The notes under the pieces are model-generated. The model had not been told where the DNA came from. It ran no database searches and saw nothing but the letters and a program-made list of their open reading frames with translations. DNA of 64,000 bases, taken from contig SSFI01000003.1 of the NCBI GenBank assembly GCA_008015325.1, forward strand, positions 62,001 through 126,000. Reading direction: 5' to 3'. The stretch's first letter is position 1; the number at the start of each line of letters is the position of its first letter. Both the position numbers and the translations under genes were made by a program. Below are positions 26,531 through 35,792 of this stretch, in pieces. The stretch comes from Rheinheimera sp. Its GTDB lineage: Bacteria; Pseudomonadota; Gammaproteobacteria; Enterobacterales; Alteromonadaceae.

Positions 26531-29084
26531 GCAACGCTTTTCCCAACTTTTCACTGAGATCCGGGCTCAGTTGTTGCTTGCTGAGTTGGGCAAGTGCAGC
26601 ATGCATCAGCGCCTGACGCTTCGCTGTATAACGCCGGAATGACAGCAGCGGCGTGACCAGCCGGGAGGCCAGTTGCGGGTTGATACTGTCAGCTTTGGCG
26701 ATCACCGACGCAAGACGTTGATATCCCTCGCCATCGGCCTGATGGAACATGGTCGGGTTCTGCTGGCCAAATACTGCGTACAATGCCCGCACCCGGTTTG
26801 GGTTTTTCCAGTCAAACAGCGCAGTTTGCGCCACCATATCCATCAGTCCGAATACGCTGTTGTCGCCGATGGACGCCACCAACGCAGAATGTTTATCAAA
26901 CAGCTGCACATTATCGCCATATTGCTGCAGGAATTGTTGCAACATCGGCGTTGTCGCAGCATGGCCGGCTTTGACTAAAGCCTGCAACACCGCCAGTTTA
27001 TCCGTCATATTGTCGGCATCGGCATATTGGCGCTGCCACAATTGCGCCGGAGTCTCTTTCACACGAAGCAAATAGCGCAATGCGGTATTACGCAGCGAAC
27101 GAAGTCCAACCTGCGCCTCGGTATAAGCATAAGGTTCTGGTTGTAACCGCTGATACAAGGCCAGCCAGTCGGCAGCGAACCTTTCGGCAAGTTGTTGCTG
27201 ATAGTGCTCCAAAGCGCGCAAAATCATGTCGACCGGGATTTGTTCATACTGCTCGGCCAGAGTTTCATAGCCAGGTAAGGTCAGCAATTCAGCCGTAAAA
27301 GCCTGATCAGCCAAAGGTTGCTGAATAAAGCGACGCAAGACGTCAAGCATTTGCTCGGGTACCGGCACAATCAGCTGCTGTTGTACCGACTGACGCACTA
27401 AATCTGACCAAAGTTGCTGCATTGCATCCCAGCGGGCCACACCGTCACGCGCGTGCTGGCACAGATACAATAATTCTGCGGTCTGGTAGGCGTAGTTCAG
27501 TTTGACCGGAGCACTGAAATCAGCCAGCAACACTGGGACTACCGGCATCACCAGGCCGTCAAAAGGAAAAGACTGCTGCTGTTCAGTGCATTGCAGGACG
27601 CCAGTTTCTACCCGACCATTCGCATCGTGTAATTCATAACGCAGTGGCAACAACATAGCTCTTTTGTGCGGCTGATCAGCGGTGGCTGGCGTCTGTTGTT
27701 GCAGATCTAACCGCACGCCGGTCTCCGTTTGCTCAAGTTTCGCGGTCAATTCTGGCGTACCGGATTGGCTATACCACAAGCTAAACTTACCTAAATCAAC
27801 CTGATTGGCATCCTGCATCGCGGCCAAAAAGTCATCACAGGTCACCGCCTGGCCGTCATGTCGCTTGAAGTACAAATCCATACCCCGGCGAAAGCCTTCA
27901 GCGCCCAGCAGCGTATGTTGCATCCGGATCACTTCAGCGCCTTTGTCATACACAGTCACGGTATAAAAGTTATTCATCTCCTCCACCACATCCGGCCGGA
28001 TTGGATGGGCCATCGGACCAGCATCTTCGGCAAATTGAGCGGTGCGGATAGTTTTTATTGCATCAATCCGGCACAAAGTAGCTGAACCCATCGCCGCACT
28101 GAATTGCTGGTCACGGAACACCGTCAGACCTTCTTTTAAGCTGAGCTGAAACCAGTCGCGACACGTGACCCGGTTGCCGGTCCAGTTGTGAAAATATTCA
28201 TGCGCGATAATGCTTTCGATATTGAAATAGTCAGTGTCTGTTGCAGTCGCCGCATCGGCTAGCACAAATTTACTGTTAAAGACATTCAGGCCCTTGTTTT
28301 CCATCGCTCCCATATTAAAGAAATCGACAGCGACGACCATGTAGATGTCAAGGTCATACTCAAGGCCATAGACCTCTTCATCAAACCGCATGGCGCGCTT
28401 GAGTGCTTCCAGCGCAAAACTTGCCATCGGCCCCTGGCCTTTATCGACATAGAATTTCAGTGCAACAGGCCGCCCGCTTTGGGTCACAAATTCGCCGCAC
28501 AGTTCGTCAAAATCGCCGGCGACTAAGGCAAACAAATAACAGGGTTTTGGAAATGGATCGTGCCAGCTGACGCGGACCCGACCATCAGCCAGCTGATGTT
28601 TCGCTATCAGATTGCCATTGGATAATAAAAACGGGATTGATTCATCGGCAATGATGTGAGTGGTAAACACCGCCATCACATCGGGCCGGTCCGGATAATA
28701 AGTGATGCGGCGAAAACCTTCAGCTTCACACTGAGTGCAATAAGCACCGTTTGATAAATACAGTCCTTCTAAAGCCGAATTGGCGGCTGGGTCCAGCACT
28801 GTGCGCACTTTCAGTTCAAATTGTTCCGGCAAACCGGATAACAAAATCCCGTCGTTATTTTGCGTTTTCTGCGACCACTCCACGCCGTTCACTTCTAACG
28901 ACACTAAGGTCAGCTGTTGGCCATCTAGCCAGAGCGTGTCCGCTCCTGCAACATGGCGCTGCAACTGGCTGACTGCCAGCACGCGGGTGGCCGTCGGGTG
29001 CAGTTCAAACTCGAGTTCAATTTGCTGCACCTGATAGGTGGCGCGCTGATAATCAAGACGGCGTTTCGCGATATTGGCTGACAT
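26523..29084 (-). CDS. pepN: Aminopeptidase N (M1 family)
   Basis: This cytoplasmic zinc aminopeptidase completes degradation of peptides. The ATG at 29084 has AAAGGAG six bases upstream, giving 853 residues; the family is about 870. Exopeptidase motif GAMEN lies at 259-263. HEYFH (295-299) with a downstream Glu forms the zinc site, and the N-terminal beta domain ends near residue 190. The C-terminal helical superhelix (about 540-853) is intact. DUF2835 overlaps its 3' end. Confidence 0.97.
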   Translation of the reverse strand: MSANIAKRRLDYQRATYQVQQIELEFELHPTATRVLAVSQLQRHVAGADTLWLDGQQLTLVSLEVNGVEWSQKTQNNDGILLSGLPEQFELKVRTVLDPAANSALEGLYLSNGAYCTQCEAEGFRRITYYPDRPDVMAVFTTHIIADESIPFLLSNGNLIAKHQLADGRVRVSWHDPFPKPCYLFALVAGDFDELCGEFVTQSGRPVALKFYVDKGQGPMASFALEALKRAMRFDEEVYGLEYDLDIYMVVAVDFFNMGAMENKGLNVFNSKFVLADAATATDTDYFNIESIIAHEYFHNWTGNRVTCRDWFQLSLKEGLTVFRDQQFSAAMGSATLCRIDAIKTIRTAQFAEDAGPMAHPIRPDVVEEMNNFYTVTVYDKGAEVIRMQHTLLGAEGFRRGMDLYFKRHDGQAVTCDDFLAAMQDANQVDLGKFSLWYSQSGTPELTAKLEQTETGVRLDLQQQTPATADQPHKRAMLLPLRYELHDANGRVETGVLQCTEQQQSFPFDGLVMPVVPVLLADFSAPVKLNYAYQTAELLYLCQHARDGVARWDAMQQLWSDLVRQSVQQQLIVPVPEQMLDVLRRFIQQPLADQAFTAELLTLPGYETLAEQYEQIPVDMILRALEHYQQQLAERFAADWLALYQRLQPEPYAYTEAQVGLRSLRNTALRYLLRVKETPAQLWQRQYADADNMTDKLAVLQALVKAGHAATTPMLQQFLQQYGDNVQLFDKHSALVASIGDNSVFGLMDMVAQTALFDWKNPNRVRALYAVFGQQNPTMFHQADGEGYQRLASVIAKADSINPQLASRLVTPLLSFRRYTAKRQALMHAALAQLSKQQLSPDLSEKLGKALHG

Positions 29085-29106
29085 CAATTACTCCTTTAAA
29101 CAGCAG

Positions 29107-29132
29107 AAAAAAGCCTGCAAGAGCGCAGGCTT
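29107..29132 (-). terminator. Terminator after the NhaC-type antiporter gene
   Basis: On the minus strand the stem AAGCCTGC/GCAGGCTT with a 6-base loop is followed by six T. It separates the antiporter gene from pepN. Confidence 0.85.
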
Positions 29133-29139
29133 ATCACAT

Positions 29140-30624
29140 TCAGGCTACCGGTCTTTCCACCACAGGCCTGAGTGTTTCCGGCGGTGTTAAGCGCAGAATT
29201 TTTACGCCCAGATAAGCATAGACAATTGCCACCAGCGGATTAATCAGGTTAAAAAACGCATAGAAGATATAGTCGAGCGGGCTCACGCCCAACACGCCGT
29301 GCATATAAGCACCACAAGTGTTCCAGGGGATCAGCGCGCTGGTGATAGTGCCGCCGTCTTCTAACGTACGTGACAAATTCACCGGTGCCAGTCCGCGTTT
29401 TTCAAACTCTTCTTTATACATGCGTCCTGGCATCACAATCGCCATATACTGGTCAGCAGCCAGAATGTTAGTGGCAATACAGGTCAGGATAGTACTGGTG
29501 ATTAATGAGCCGGTACTGTGGGCCCGGCGCAAAATTGCCTGGACAAACTGGCGCAGTAAGCCGGTATGTTCCAGCACTGAACCAAACACCATCGCGGACA
29601 TAATCAGCCAGACGGTGTTCATCATTTTGGCCATACCGCCGCCACTAAGCAATTTATCCAGCTCAACGTTGCCGGTTTCAATAACAAAACCGCTGTGTAA
29701 GGTGGTCCAGACCACTTTTAACTGGCCAAGCACCACCGGATATGCCTGATCCGTCATTTTTTCAATCAGTGGCTGCTGGAACAACACGGCCCAGAGGCCG
29801 CCGAGTAGAGCGCCGATAAAAACAGTCGGAAAAGCAGGGACTTTTTTTACGGCCATCACTAATAAAATCAGCATCGGTACCAGGTGCAATGGCGAAATAT
29901 CGAAATGTTGGGTCAGGTCACGGCTGATTTGTTCAATTTTCTCGACATTGGCCACGCCGTTGGCGTTAAAGCCAATCAATACGAATAAAATAAGCGCCAA
30001 AATCAAACTCGGGATCGTGGTCCATAACATGTGCCTGATATGTGAAAACAGATCAGACCCTGCGACTGCAGGCGCAAGGTTCGTGGTATCAGACAAGGGT
30101 GACAATTTATCGCCAAAATAGGCGCCTGACACTATGGCTCCAGCGGTGATCACCGGAGACAAACCCAGGCCCATCGACACCCCAATCAGTGCCACACCAA
30201 CAGTAGCTGCTGTGGTCCATGAACTGCCGATGCCAAGTGCAACAATAGCGCATAGGATACAAGTGGCGGCATAGAACCAGCTTGGGTTTAATACCTGCAA
30301 ACCATAATAAATCAGCGCAGGTACTGTACCGGATAACAACCATGTGCCGATCAGGGCTCCGACTGAAAACAGGATTAATACAGCGCCAAGCGACAACGCG
30401 ATACCGCGAATCATCGCCTGTTCCATCTCTTCCCAGCCGAAGCCGTTTTTCAGGCCAATCAGCACCGCGATGCCGGCAGCAACAAACAACGCCATTTGAT
30501 TCGGACCAAACGAGGAATCACTGCCATACAGGTAGACCGACAAACTTAACAGGAAAATCAGTACGCCCAGCGGCAGCATAGCGTCCAGCATACTCGGGGC
30601 TTTGGTGGTTTTAGATGTTGTCAT
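29140..30624 (-). CDS. nhaC: Na+/H+ antiporter, NhaC family
   Basis: The 494-residue protein has about 11-12 hydrophobic helices. Family motifs are the glycine-rich stretch ALGIGSSWTTAATVGVALIGV, the segment AYFGDKLSPLSDTTNLAPA (charged residues in the ion path), and late in the protein ILAADQYMAIVMPGRMYKEEF and SALIPWNTCGAYMHGVLGV. NhaC proteins exchange Na+ for H+ at alkaline pH, though some related members exchange organic anions. The next gene upstream is a Na+-coupled symporter, consistent with a sodium-using membrane economy. Confidence 0.92.
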   Translation of the reverse strand: MTTSKTTKAPSMLDAMLPLGVLIFLLSLSVYLYGSDSSFGPNQMALFVAAGIAVLIGLKNGFGWEEMEQAMIRGIALSLGAVLILFSVGALIGTWLLSGTVPALIYYGLQVLNPSWFYAATCILCAIVALGIGSSWTTAATVGVALIGVSMGLGLSPVITAGAIVSGAYFGDKLSPLSDTTNLAPAVAGSDLFSHIRHMLWTTIPSLILALILFVLIGFNANGVANVEKIEQISRDLTQHFDISPLHLVPMLILLVMAVKKVPAFPTVFIGALLGGLWAVLFQQPLIEKMTDQAYPVVLGQLKVVWTTLHSGFVIETGNVELDKLLSGGGMAKMMNTVWLIMSAMVFGSVLEHTGLLRQFVQAILRRAHSTGSLITSTILTCIATNILAADQYMAIVMPGRMYKEEFEKRGLAPVNLSRTLEDGGTITSALIPWNTCGAYMHGVLGVSPLDYIFYAFFNLINPLVAIVYAYLGVKILRLTPPETLRPVVERPVA

Positions 30625-30672
30625 GCTTTGCTCTATTTTTTGTTTTATTTGACCCGACGGGCCTTTTTATTA

Positions 30673-32052
30673 TCAGAGTACACCGGTCAGGTTCAGAAAC
30701 ACGGCGAGGATTGCTACTGGTGTGAACCAGCGGATACAGAACAACCAGATACTATAAGCAACCGGCGAGGTATTCAACTCTTCACGGCTGGCATTTTGTC
30801 TGACCTTCCAGCCAGCAAAAATAGCAATCGCCAAACCACCCAGTGGCAACATGATGTCAGAGGTCAGATGATCAATGATTTCAAACAAGTTGTGTACTTC
30901 TTTGCCAACGAACACAAAATGCCACTGCGCCCACTGAGCACCAGCGAAGCTAAACACCGTCAGCAGGCTGAGCAGCCACAACACCACACCGGAAAACACA
31001 CAAGCCTGCAGCCGGGTAAAACCCTTGGACTGGGTCAGCCAGGCGACTACAGATTCAATCATCGCAATCGTCGAAGTAAAAGCAGCAAACACCAGCATAG
31101 TGAAAAATAAGGTGCCGACAATCTGCCCCCCAGGCATCTGACCAAAAGCGACTGGCAGCGTGACAAAAATAAGCCCAGGCCCCTGCCCGGCGTCTAATTG
31201 GTGAGCAAACACAATAGGATAGATCACCATGGCGGCTATCAACGCAACTGAGGTGTCCGCTAATGCTATCCAGATAGAAGTGCGGGCAATAGACACTCTA
31301 CCCGGCATGTAAGCGCCGTAAGTGATCATCACACCAGACGCCAGGCTTAAGGTGAAAAACGCATGACCAAGCGCCATCAACATGCCGGCCACAGACAATT
31401 TGCTGAAATCAGGTGCAAACATAAAATGCAGTGCCTGAGCAAAATCACCGGTGACGCCGGCATAGATGGCAAGGCCAATCAGCAGTACATATAAAGCCGG
31501 CATCATCCAGCGGATCACGCGTTCCAGCCCCTGCTTCACGCCCCGGGCAACCACGACACAAGTCAGCACTATGACTACGGTTGTCCAGAGTAACAGGCTT
31601 GGTAAATCAGCAGAGAACTGGCCGAACATCGCACCGATTTGTCCGGCATCGAGGCCCTGGAAATTGTGTTGTGCCGCTTTAGTCACATAAGCAAAAGCCC
31701 AGCCCGCGATCACGGAATAAAACGACAGGATTAAAAAACCACCCACGAGGCCCATCCAGCCCGCGACTTGCCATAACGGATTGATTTTAGCTTCAATTGC
31801 CAGCGCTTTCACCGACAATCCCGGGCTTTGCCGGCCCCGCCGGCCTATCATCACTTCCGCCATCAGCACCGGAATACCAATCAGCAAAATACACAGCAGG
31901 TACATCAACATAAATGCACCGCCGCCGTTTTGCCCCATGATGTACGGGAATTTCCAGATATTACCCAAACCGACGGCAGCGCCAGTAGCGGCAATAATAA
32001 ACATCAGCCGGCTGGACCATTGCTGATGGACGGCAGCTGTAGCAGTCGTCAT
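30673..32052 (-). CDS. Neurotransmitter:sodium symporter (NSS/SNF) family transporter
   Basis: The 459-residue protein matches bacterial LeuT-like transporters. TM1 has the sodium-site signature FIIAATGAAVGLGNIWKFPYIMGQNGGGAF, and TM6 and TM8 regions follow (LASGVMITYGAYM; FAAFTSTIAMIESVVAWL). About eleven to twelve helices can be counted. The probable substrate is an amino acid, with Na+ as the driving ion; the specific amino acid cannot be read. It may share a transcript with the NhaC gene 48 bases downstream. Confidence 0.93.
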   Translation of the reverse strand: MTTATAAVHQQWSSRLMFIIAATGAAVGLGNIWKFPYIMGQNGGGAFMLMYLLCILLIGIPVLMAEVMIGRRGRQSPGLSVKALAIEAKINPLWQVAGWMGLVGGFLILSFYSVIAGWAFAYVTKAAQHNFQGLDAGQIGAMFGQFSADLPSLLLWTTVVIVLTCVVVARGVKQGLERVIRWMMPALYVLLIGLAIYAGVTGDFAQALHFMFAPDFSKLSVAGMLMALGHAFFTLSLASGVMITYGAYMPGRVSIARTSIWIALADTSVALIAAMVIYPIVFAHQLDAGQGPGLIFVTLPVAFGQMPGGQIVGTLFFTMLVFAAFTSTIAMIESVVAWLTQSKGFTRLQACVFSGVVLWLLSLLTVFSFAGAQWAQWHFVFVGKEVHNLFEIIDHLTSDIMLPLGGLAIAIFAGWKVRQNASREELNTSPVAYSIWLFCIRWFTPVAILAVFLNLTGVL

Positions 32053-32077
32053 AACATACTCTTTTACAAAGTTGCAG

Positions 32078-32109
32078 ATAAAACAAAGGACTGCAGGCAG
32101 TCCTTTGTT
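32078..32109 (-). terminator. Terminator after prc
   Basis: AACAAAGGACT (32082-32092) pairs perfectly with AGTCCTTTGTT (32099-32109). Read on the minus strand it is followed by TTTATC. Confidence 0.75.
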
Positions 32110-32131
32110 CAGGGGTTATGCTGGAAGCTCG

Positions 32132-34156
32132 TTACTTTTTGGCGACCTTGCTGCTCATTACCAAATCTTGTGTGATGAGCACCGTTTCTTCTAGTAATGG
32201 ATCTAACTTCTCAAGCACTTCAGGTGCATCATCCACCGTTTTCACCGGCGGCAGTTTTAACCGCGCCAGCCGCTCGTTTAATCGTTTTAGCTCACGGGCG
32301 GTTTCGCTGTCTTTTTTCGCCAGTCGCTCTTTTTCATTCAAAGACACAAATTTCTGGTCTTTTTCCTGGTTGTACAAAGCGATATCGTCATTGAGGTATT
32401 TAAACTCAATTTCTTCAGCGATGCGTTTTTGATGCTTAGCCTGTAATTGCGGCAATACCACTTTGATATCTGGCGCACTGGTATAACTGGCCGGTGCTAT
32501 CGAATCCCATGGCAAAGCGTTTTCTTCTTTACTCTCGCCCCACTCATCCGGGTTAATTGGCGTCGGATAAGTAATATCCGGTACTACACCTTTGTGCTGC
32601 GTGCTGCCGCCATTAATCCGATAGAATTTGGCAATGGTATAATTCAACCCGCCAAGTTCAGCATCGAAAGTGTCGTAAATCCGGCCTAAACCGCGGTGTT
32701 GCTGGACTGTGCCTTTCCCGAAGGTGTGTTCACCAACGACCAGTGCGCGGCCATAATCCTGCATCGCTGCCGCAAAAATTTCAGACGCAGAAGCACTGTA
32801 GCGATCGACCAATACCGTCATCGGACCGTCGTATAGCGTAGAGCCATCGGTATCGTCATTTTGCGTGATGCGACCATTACCTTCGCGGATTTGCACCACC
32901 GGGCCACGGTCAAAAAACAGCCCGCTCAGTGAAATCGCTTCCGGCAACGAACCCCCACCGTTACCACGCAAATCAATGACTAAAGCATCGATTTTTTCGG
33001 CTTTGAGTTTAGTGATTTCTTTGCGGACATCTTCGGTCAGATTGTTGTAGAAACTCGGGATATTAATCACACCGACTTTTTTGTCCGTCTGGTGTAATTG
33101 TGATTTAAACACTTCGCCTTTGGCCGCGCGGTCTTCCAGGCGGATTTTGTCGCGGACAATTTCAATCTGCTGCGGGGTGGCGCCGGCACTTCCGCTGGCG
33201 GCAAGCACCTGCAGCCGTACTTTAGAGCCTTTCGGGCCTTTAATAAGGTCCACCACATCGTCTAAACGCCAGCCAACGATATCGACAAAATCGTCATTAC
33301 CCTGGGCGACACCAACAATCTTGTCTTTTGGCTTCAGCTTTTTCGTCAGGTCCGCCGGACCACCGGGCACCAGGCTGGAAATCACAGTGTAATCGTCATC
33401 AGCCTGCAGCACTGCGCCTATGCCTTCGAGCGACAGGTTCATTTCCTGCTGGAAGCGATCGGTGTTACGCGGTGACAAATAATAAGTGTGCGCTTCAATC
33501 GAACGGGCGTATGCATTCATCACTAACTGAAACACGTCTTCGCTTTCTGTTTGCGCCAGACGTTTTTTTGCCGATTTATAGCGTTTGGACAGAATATCTT
33601 TAATTTCTTCCGGCTTTTTACCGGCAAGCTTCAGATTTAATGCATCGAATTTCACGCGCTGACGCCATAACTCATCAAGCTGAGCCTGCGTTTCCGGCCA
33701 GGGCGCGTCCTCACGTTCGTATTCGTAGGCATCTTTGGTATTAAAATCAAAGCCTTTATCCAGCAGCGATAAGGCGTAGTCAAACCGCTCGGCGCGACGT
33801 TGCAGGCTCAGATTAAACATCTGATAAGCGAAATCAAACTGACCTTTGGCAATCGCATCGTCAAACTGGAACTTAAACTGTTCAAAGGCGGCAACGTCTG
33901 ATTTGAGCATCACGTTGTGAAAATAATCCAGGCTATCCAGATACTGGTCATAGACTTTCGCTGAAAGCTTGTCGTCAATCTGGACCGGCAGGTAATGGCC
34001 ACGGGTCAGAATGGCTGCAATGCGTTTACTGGCAGTAAAATGTTGATCTAACTGGGTCAGTTCCGGCAGCGTAACTTTCTCTGCGACCGGTGCTGCAATA
34101 GTGGCGCCACAAAACGCCAAAAACAAACCTGCGGCAATACCTGATAATTTTCTCAT
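32132..34156 (-). CDS. prc: Carboxy-terminal (tail-specific) protease Prc/Tsp
   Basis: This periplasmic serine protease degrades proteins with nonpolar C-termini, including ssrA-tagged ones and peptidoglycan hydrolases. The 674-residue precursor has a signal peptide (MRKLSGIAAGLFLAFCGATIAA). A PDZ domain lies around 235-325 (LSLEGIGAVL; SLVPGGPADLTKKLKPKDKIVGV). The catalytic site has the Ser in DRYSASASEIFAAAMQDYG (about 451-469) and Lys481 in HTFGKGTVQQ. The C-terminal region (DUF3340-like) is rich in Lys and Glu. proQ lies 15 bases upstream; proQ-prc is a conserved pair in gammaproteobacteria. Confidence 0.97.
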   Translation of the reverse strand: MRKLSGIAAGLFLAFCGATIAAPVAEKVTLPELTQLDQHFTASKRIAAILTRGHYLPVQIDDKLSAKVYDQYLDSLDYFHNVMLKSDVAAFEQFKFQFDDAIAKGQFDFAYQMFNLSLQRRAERFDYALSLLDKGFDFNTKDAYEYEREDAPWPETQAQLDELWRQRVKFDALNLKLAGKKPEEIKDILSKRYKSAKKRLAQTESEDVFQLVMNAYARSIEAHTYYLSPRNTDRFQQEMNLSLEGIGAVLQADDDYTVISSLVPGGPADLTKKLKPKDKIVGVAQGNDDFVDIVGWRLDDVVDLIKGPKGSKVRLQVLAASGSAGATPQQIEIVRDKIRLEDRAAKGEVFKSQLHQTDKKVGVINIPSFYNNLTEDVRKEITKLKAEKIDALVIDLRGNGGGSLPEAISLSGLFFDRGPVVQIREGNGRITQNDDTDGSTLYDGPMTVLVDRYSASASEIFAAAMQDYGRALVVGEHTFGKGTVQQHRGLGRIYDTFDAELGGLNYTIAKFYRINGGSTQHKGVVPDITYPTPINPDEWGESKEENALPWDSIAPASYTSAPDIKVVLPQLQAKHQKRIAEEIEFKYLNDDIALYNQEKDQKFVSLNEKERLAKKDSETARELKRLNERLARLKLPPVKTVDDAPEVLEKLDPLLEETVLITQDLVMSSKVAKK

Positions 34157-34171
34157 CGGACACTCTTTGAA

Positions 34172-34888
34172 TTAGGCCTGAAACAGACTTCCACGCTGGG
34201 TTTTCACGATCATACCGGAGGCCAGCTGCACCACAACATCTTGTTTAGCAAGCTCAACCACGGTTGCAGCTATTGGGCTGGTGCCAAATTTAACTAACAC
34301 CTTACCGCCCACCACTAACTGACCATCTTCTACAGCTTTGAGTTCAACCGGCGCTGCTTTTAACGGCTCAGCGACAGGTTTAGATTTCAGGGTAGCGGCT
34401 TTCGCTACTTTATTGCTGGGTTTATGTTCCGGTTTTTTGTAAGCAGGTTTTGGTGCGTCGGCCGGATTGGCCGTCTCACCGCCGGCAGCTGCTGCGGCTT
34501 TTGCTTTGGCTCGCTCCGCCTGTTGCCGGGCTTTACGGGCTTCCTGCGCTTTGGCCTTACTCTCAGCCAGCGTCGCAGCGGCATGTTCTGCCTGAGATGC
34601 GTCAATTACTGCGCCGTCCACGCCAGCCAAATCAACGCGAAAAACGCCTTCTTTCACGGCTTCGAGATAACGCCAGCTACTGGTATACACCCGCAGAGCC
34701 TGCCGTAACATGGTTTTGCTGATCAACGGGTTTTCTTGCAGCTTTTCTGCAAGATCCTGAAAAATACCGACTTTAAGCGGCTTTGCCGGACCAGTCAGAC
34801 TAAAACACAATGGAAATTGTTCGGCCAGGAGCGCCACAACTTCTTTGACATTGTGTGGTTTGACTTGGGTTTCAACTTGACTGGTCAT
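34172..34888 (-). CDS. proQ: RNA chaperone ProQ
   Basis: ProQ binds structured sRNAs and mRNA 3' ends. The 238-residue protein has an N-terminal FinO/ProQ domain (about 10-120: VKEVVALLAEQFPLCFSLTGPAKPLKVGIFQDL; LRQALRVYTSSWRYLEAV). A basic, Ala/Lys-rich disordered linker (about 121-185) follows, with a C-terminal SH3-like domain (KAVEDGQLVVGGKVLVKFGTSPIAATVVELAKQDVVVQLASGMIVK). The linker and tail are typical of the gammaproteobacterial form. It lies three bases after the acidic small protein and just before prc. Confidence 0.96.
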   Translation of the reverse strand: MTSQVETQVKPHNVKEVVALLAEQFPLCFSLTGPAKPLKVGIFQDLAEKLQENPLISKTMLRQALRVYTSSWRYLEAVKEGVFRVDLAGVDGAVIDASQAEHAAATLAESKAKAQEARKARQQAERAKAKAAAAAGGETANPADAPKPAYKKPEHKPSNKVAKAATLKSKPVAEPLKAAPVELKAVEDGQLVVGGKVLVKFGTSPIAATVVELAKQDVVVQLASGMIVKTQRGSLFQA

Positions 34889-34891
34889 GGT

Positions 34892-35242
34892 TTAATACTC
34901 TTCTTCATCAATGTCATCTTCGGCGTCGTCATCTGCGTCTTCATCATCTTCGTCGTCAGACGGCGCGCCCTGTTGTTCTATAAATTGGCGACTATGCGCA
35001 AGCGCCCAGTCGACCAGCTCGTCTTCATCTGCTTCGATCATCACTTCGCTGCCGCGCAGCTGATCCCAGATATCCCGCATCAGCCGGTCGATTAAAGCGA
35101 CAGAGGCATCGTCGGGGATAGTCGGCCAAACCGCATGATAAATCGCGTTAATACGGTCTGCGACCAGTTCTTCTTCGCCTTCCCAGTCACCGACATCCCG
35201 GACATCGTATAAATAATCCTGGACGGACAACCAGTCTTTCAT
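34892..35242 (-). CDS. Acidic orphan protein between msrC and proQ
   Basis: I do not recognise this 116-residue protein. Residues 1-90 look like a small folded helical domain (MKDWLSVQDYLYDVRDVGDWEGEEELVADRINAIYHAVWPTIPD; ALIDRLMRDIWDQL). Residues 93-116 are almost entirely Asp and Glu and probably disordered. It overlaps msrC by four bases (ATGA) and ends three bases before proQ, so the three genes form one transcript. The strongly acidic tail beside a strongly basic RNA chaperone gene is suggestive of interaction, but that is speculation. Confidence 0.8.
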   Translation of the reverse strand: MKDWLSVQDYLYDVRDVGDWEGEEELVADRINAIYHAVWPTIPDDASVALIDRLMRDIWDQLRGSEVMIEADEDELVDWALAHSRQFIEQQGAPSDDEDDEDADDDAEDDIDEEEY

Positions 35243-35712
35243 AAAGTTTGTTCCAGACGTTTTTCCAAAACACTAACCAGCTTGGTTAAACCTGCCTGGT
35301 CAGCATCATCAAAACGGGCCAGTGACGGACTATCAATATCCAGTACACCGATAATTTCCCCACGCAGGCGCAGCGGAAACACGATTTCTGAATTACTGGC
35401 AGCGTCACAGGCAATATGGCCGGGGAATTCGTGCACATCTTTGACCAGCTGAATTTCGCCGGTGGCGACAGCGGTTCCGCACACGCCTTTACCGATGTCG
35501 ATCCGCACGCAAGCTGGTTTGCCCTGGAATGGGCCGAGCACCAGTTGCTGGTCTTTTAACAAATAAAAACCGGACCAGTTCAGGTCCGGCATTTCCATAA
35601 ATAATAAGGCGCTGACATTAGCGAGATTGGCGATGAAATCGGTCTCGTCGGAGATTAACGCGGCACATTGCGCCGTGAGCGTGTCATAAAAGGCTAGTTT
35701 TTCAGCAAACAT
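35239..35712 (-). CDS. msrC: Free methionine-(R)-sulfoxide reductase (GAF domain)
   Basis: MsrC (YebR) reduces free Met-R-sulfoxide in the cytoplasm. The 157-residue product is a single GAF domain with the family's core, NWSGFYLLKDQQLVLGPFQGKPACVRIDIGKGVCGTAVATGE, then HIACDAASNSEIVFPL and GVLDIDSPSLARFDD. The Cys residues in KPAC, KGVC and HIAC are at the positions expected for the catalytic and resolving Cys. The msrC-proQ-prc linkage matches E. coli. Confidence 0.94.
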   Translation of the reverse strand: MFAEKLAFYDTLTAQCAALISDETDFIANLANVSALLFMEMPDLNWSGFYLLKDQQLVLGPFQGKPACVRIDIGKGVCGTAVATGEIQLVKDVHEFPGHIACDAASNSEIVFPLRLRGEIIGVLDIDSPSLARFDDADQAGLTKLVSVLEKRLEQTL

Positions 35713-35792
35713 CAGGTCTGAACGGGTTATTAACTCAAGGCACCTACCATACTTGGTTTGCCCGAAAATTTAAACCATCCACGTCACATTTC

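Noticed and set aside
30640..30672. GACCCGACGGGCC followed by TTTTT as a terminator
   Set aside because: The potential stem has almost no loop and the T-run faces the plus strand, where no gene needs termination.
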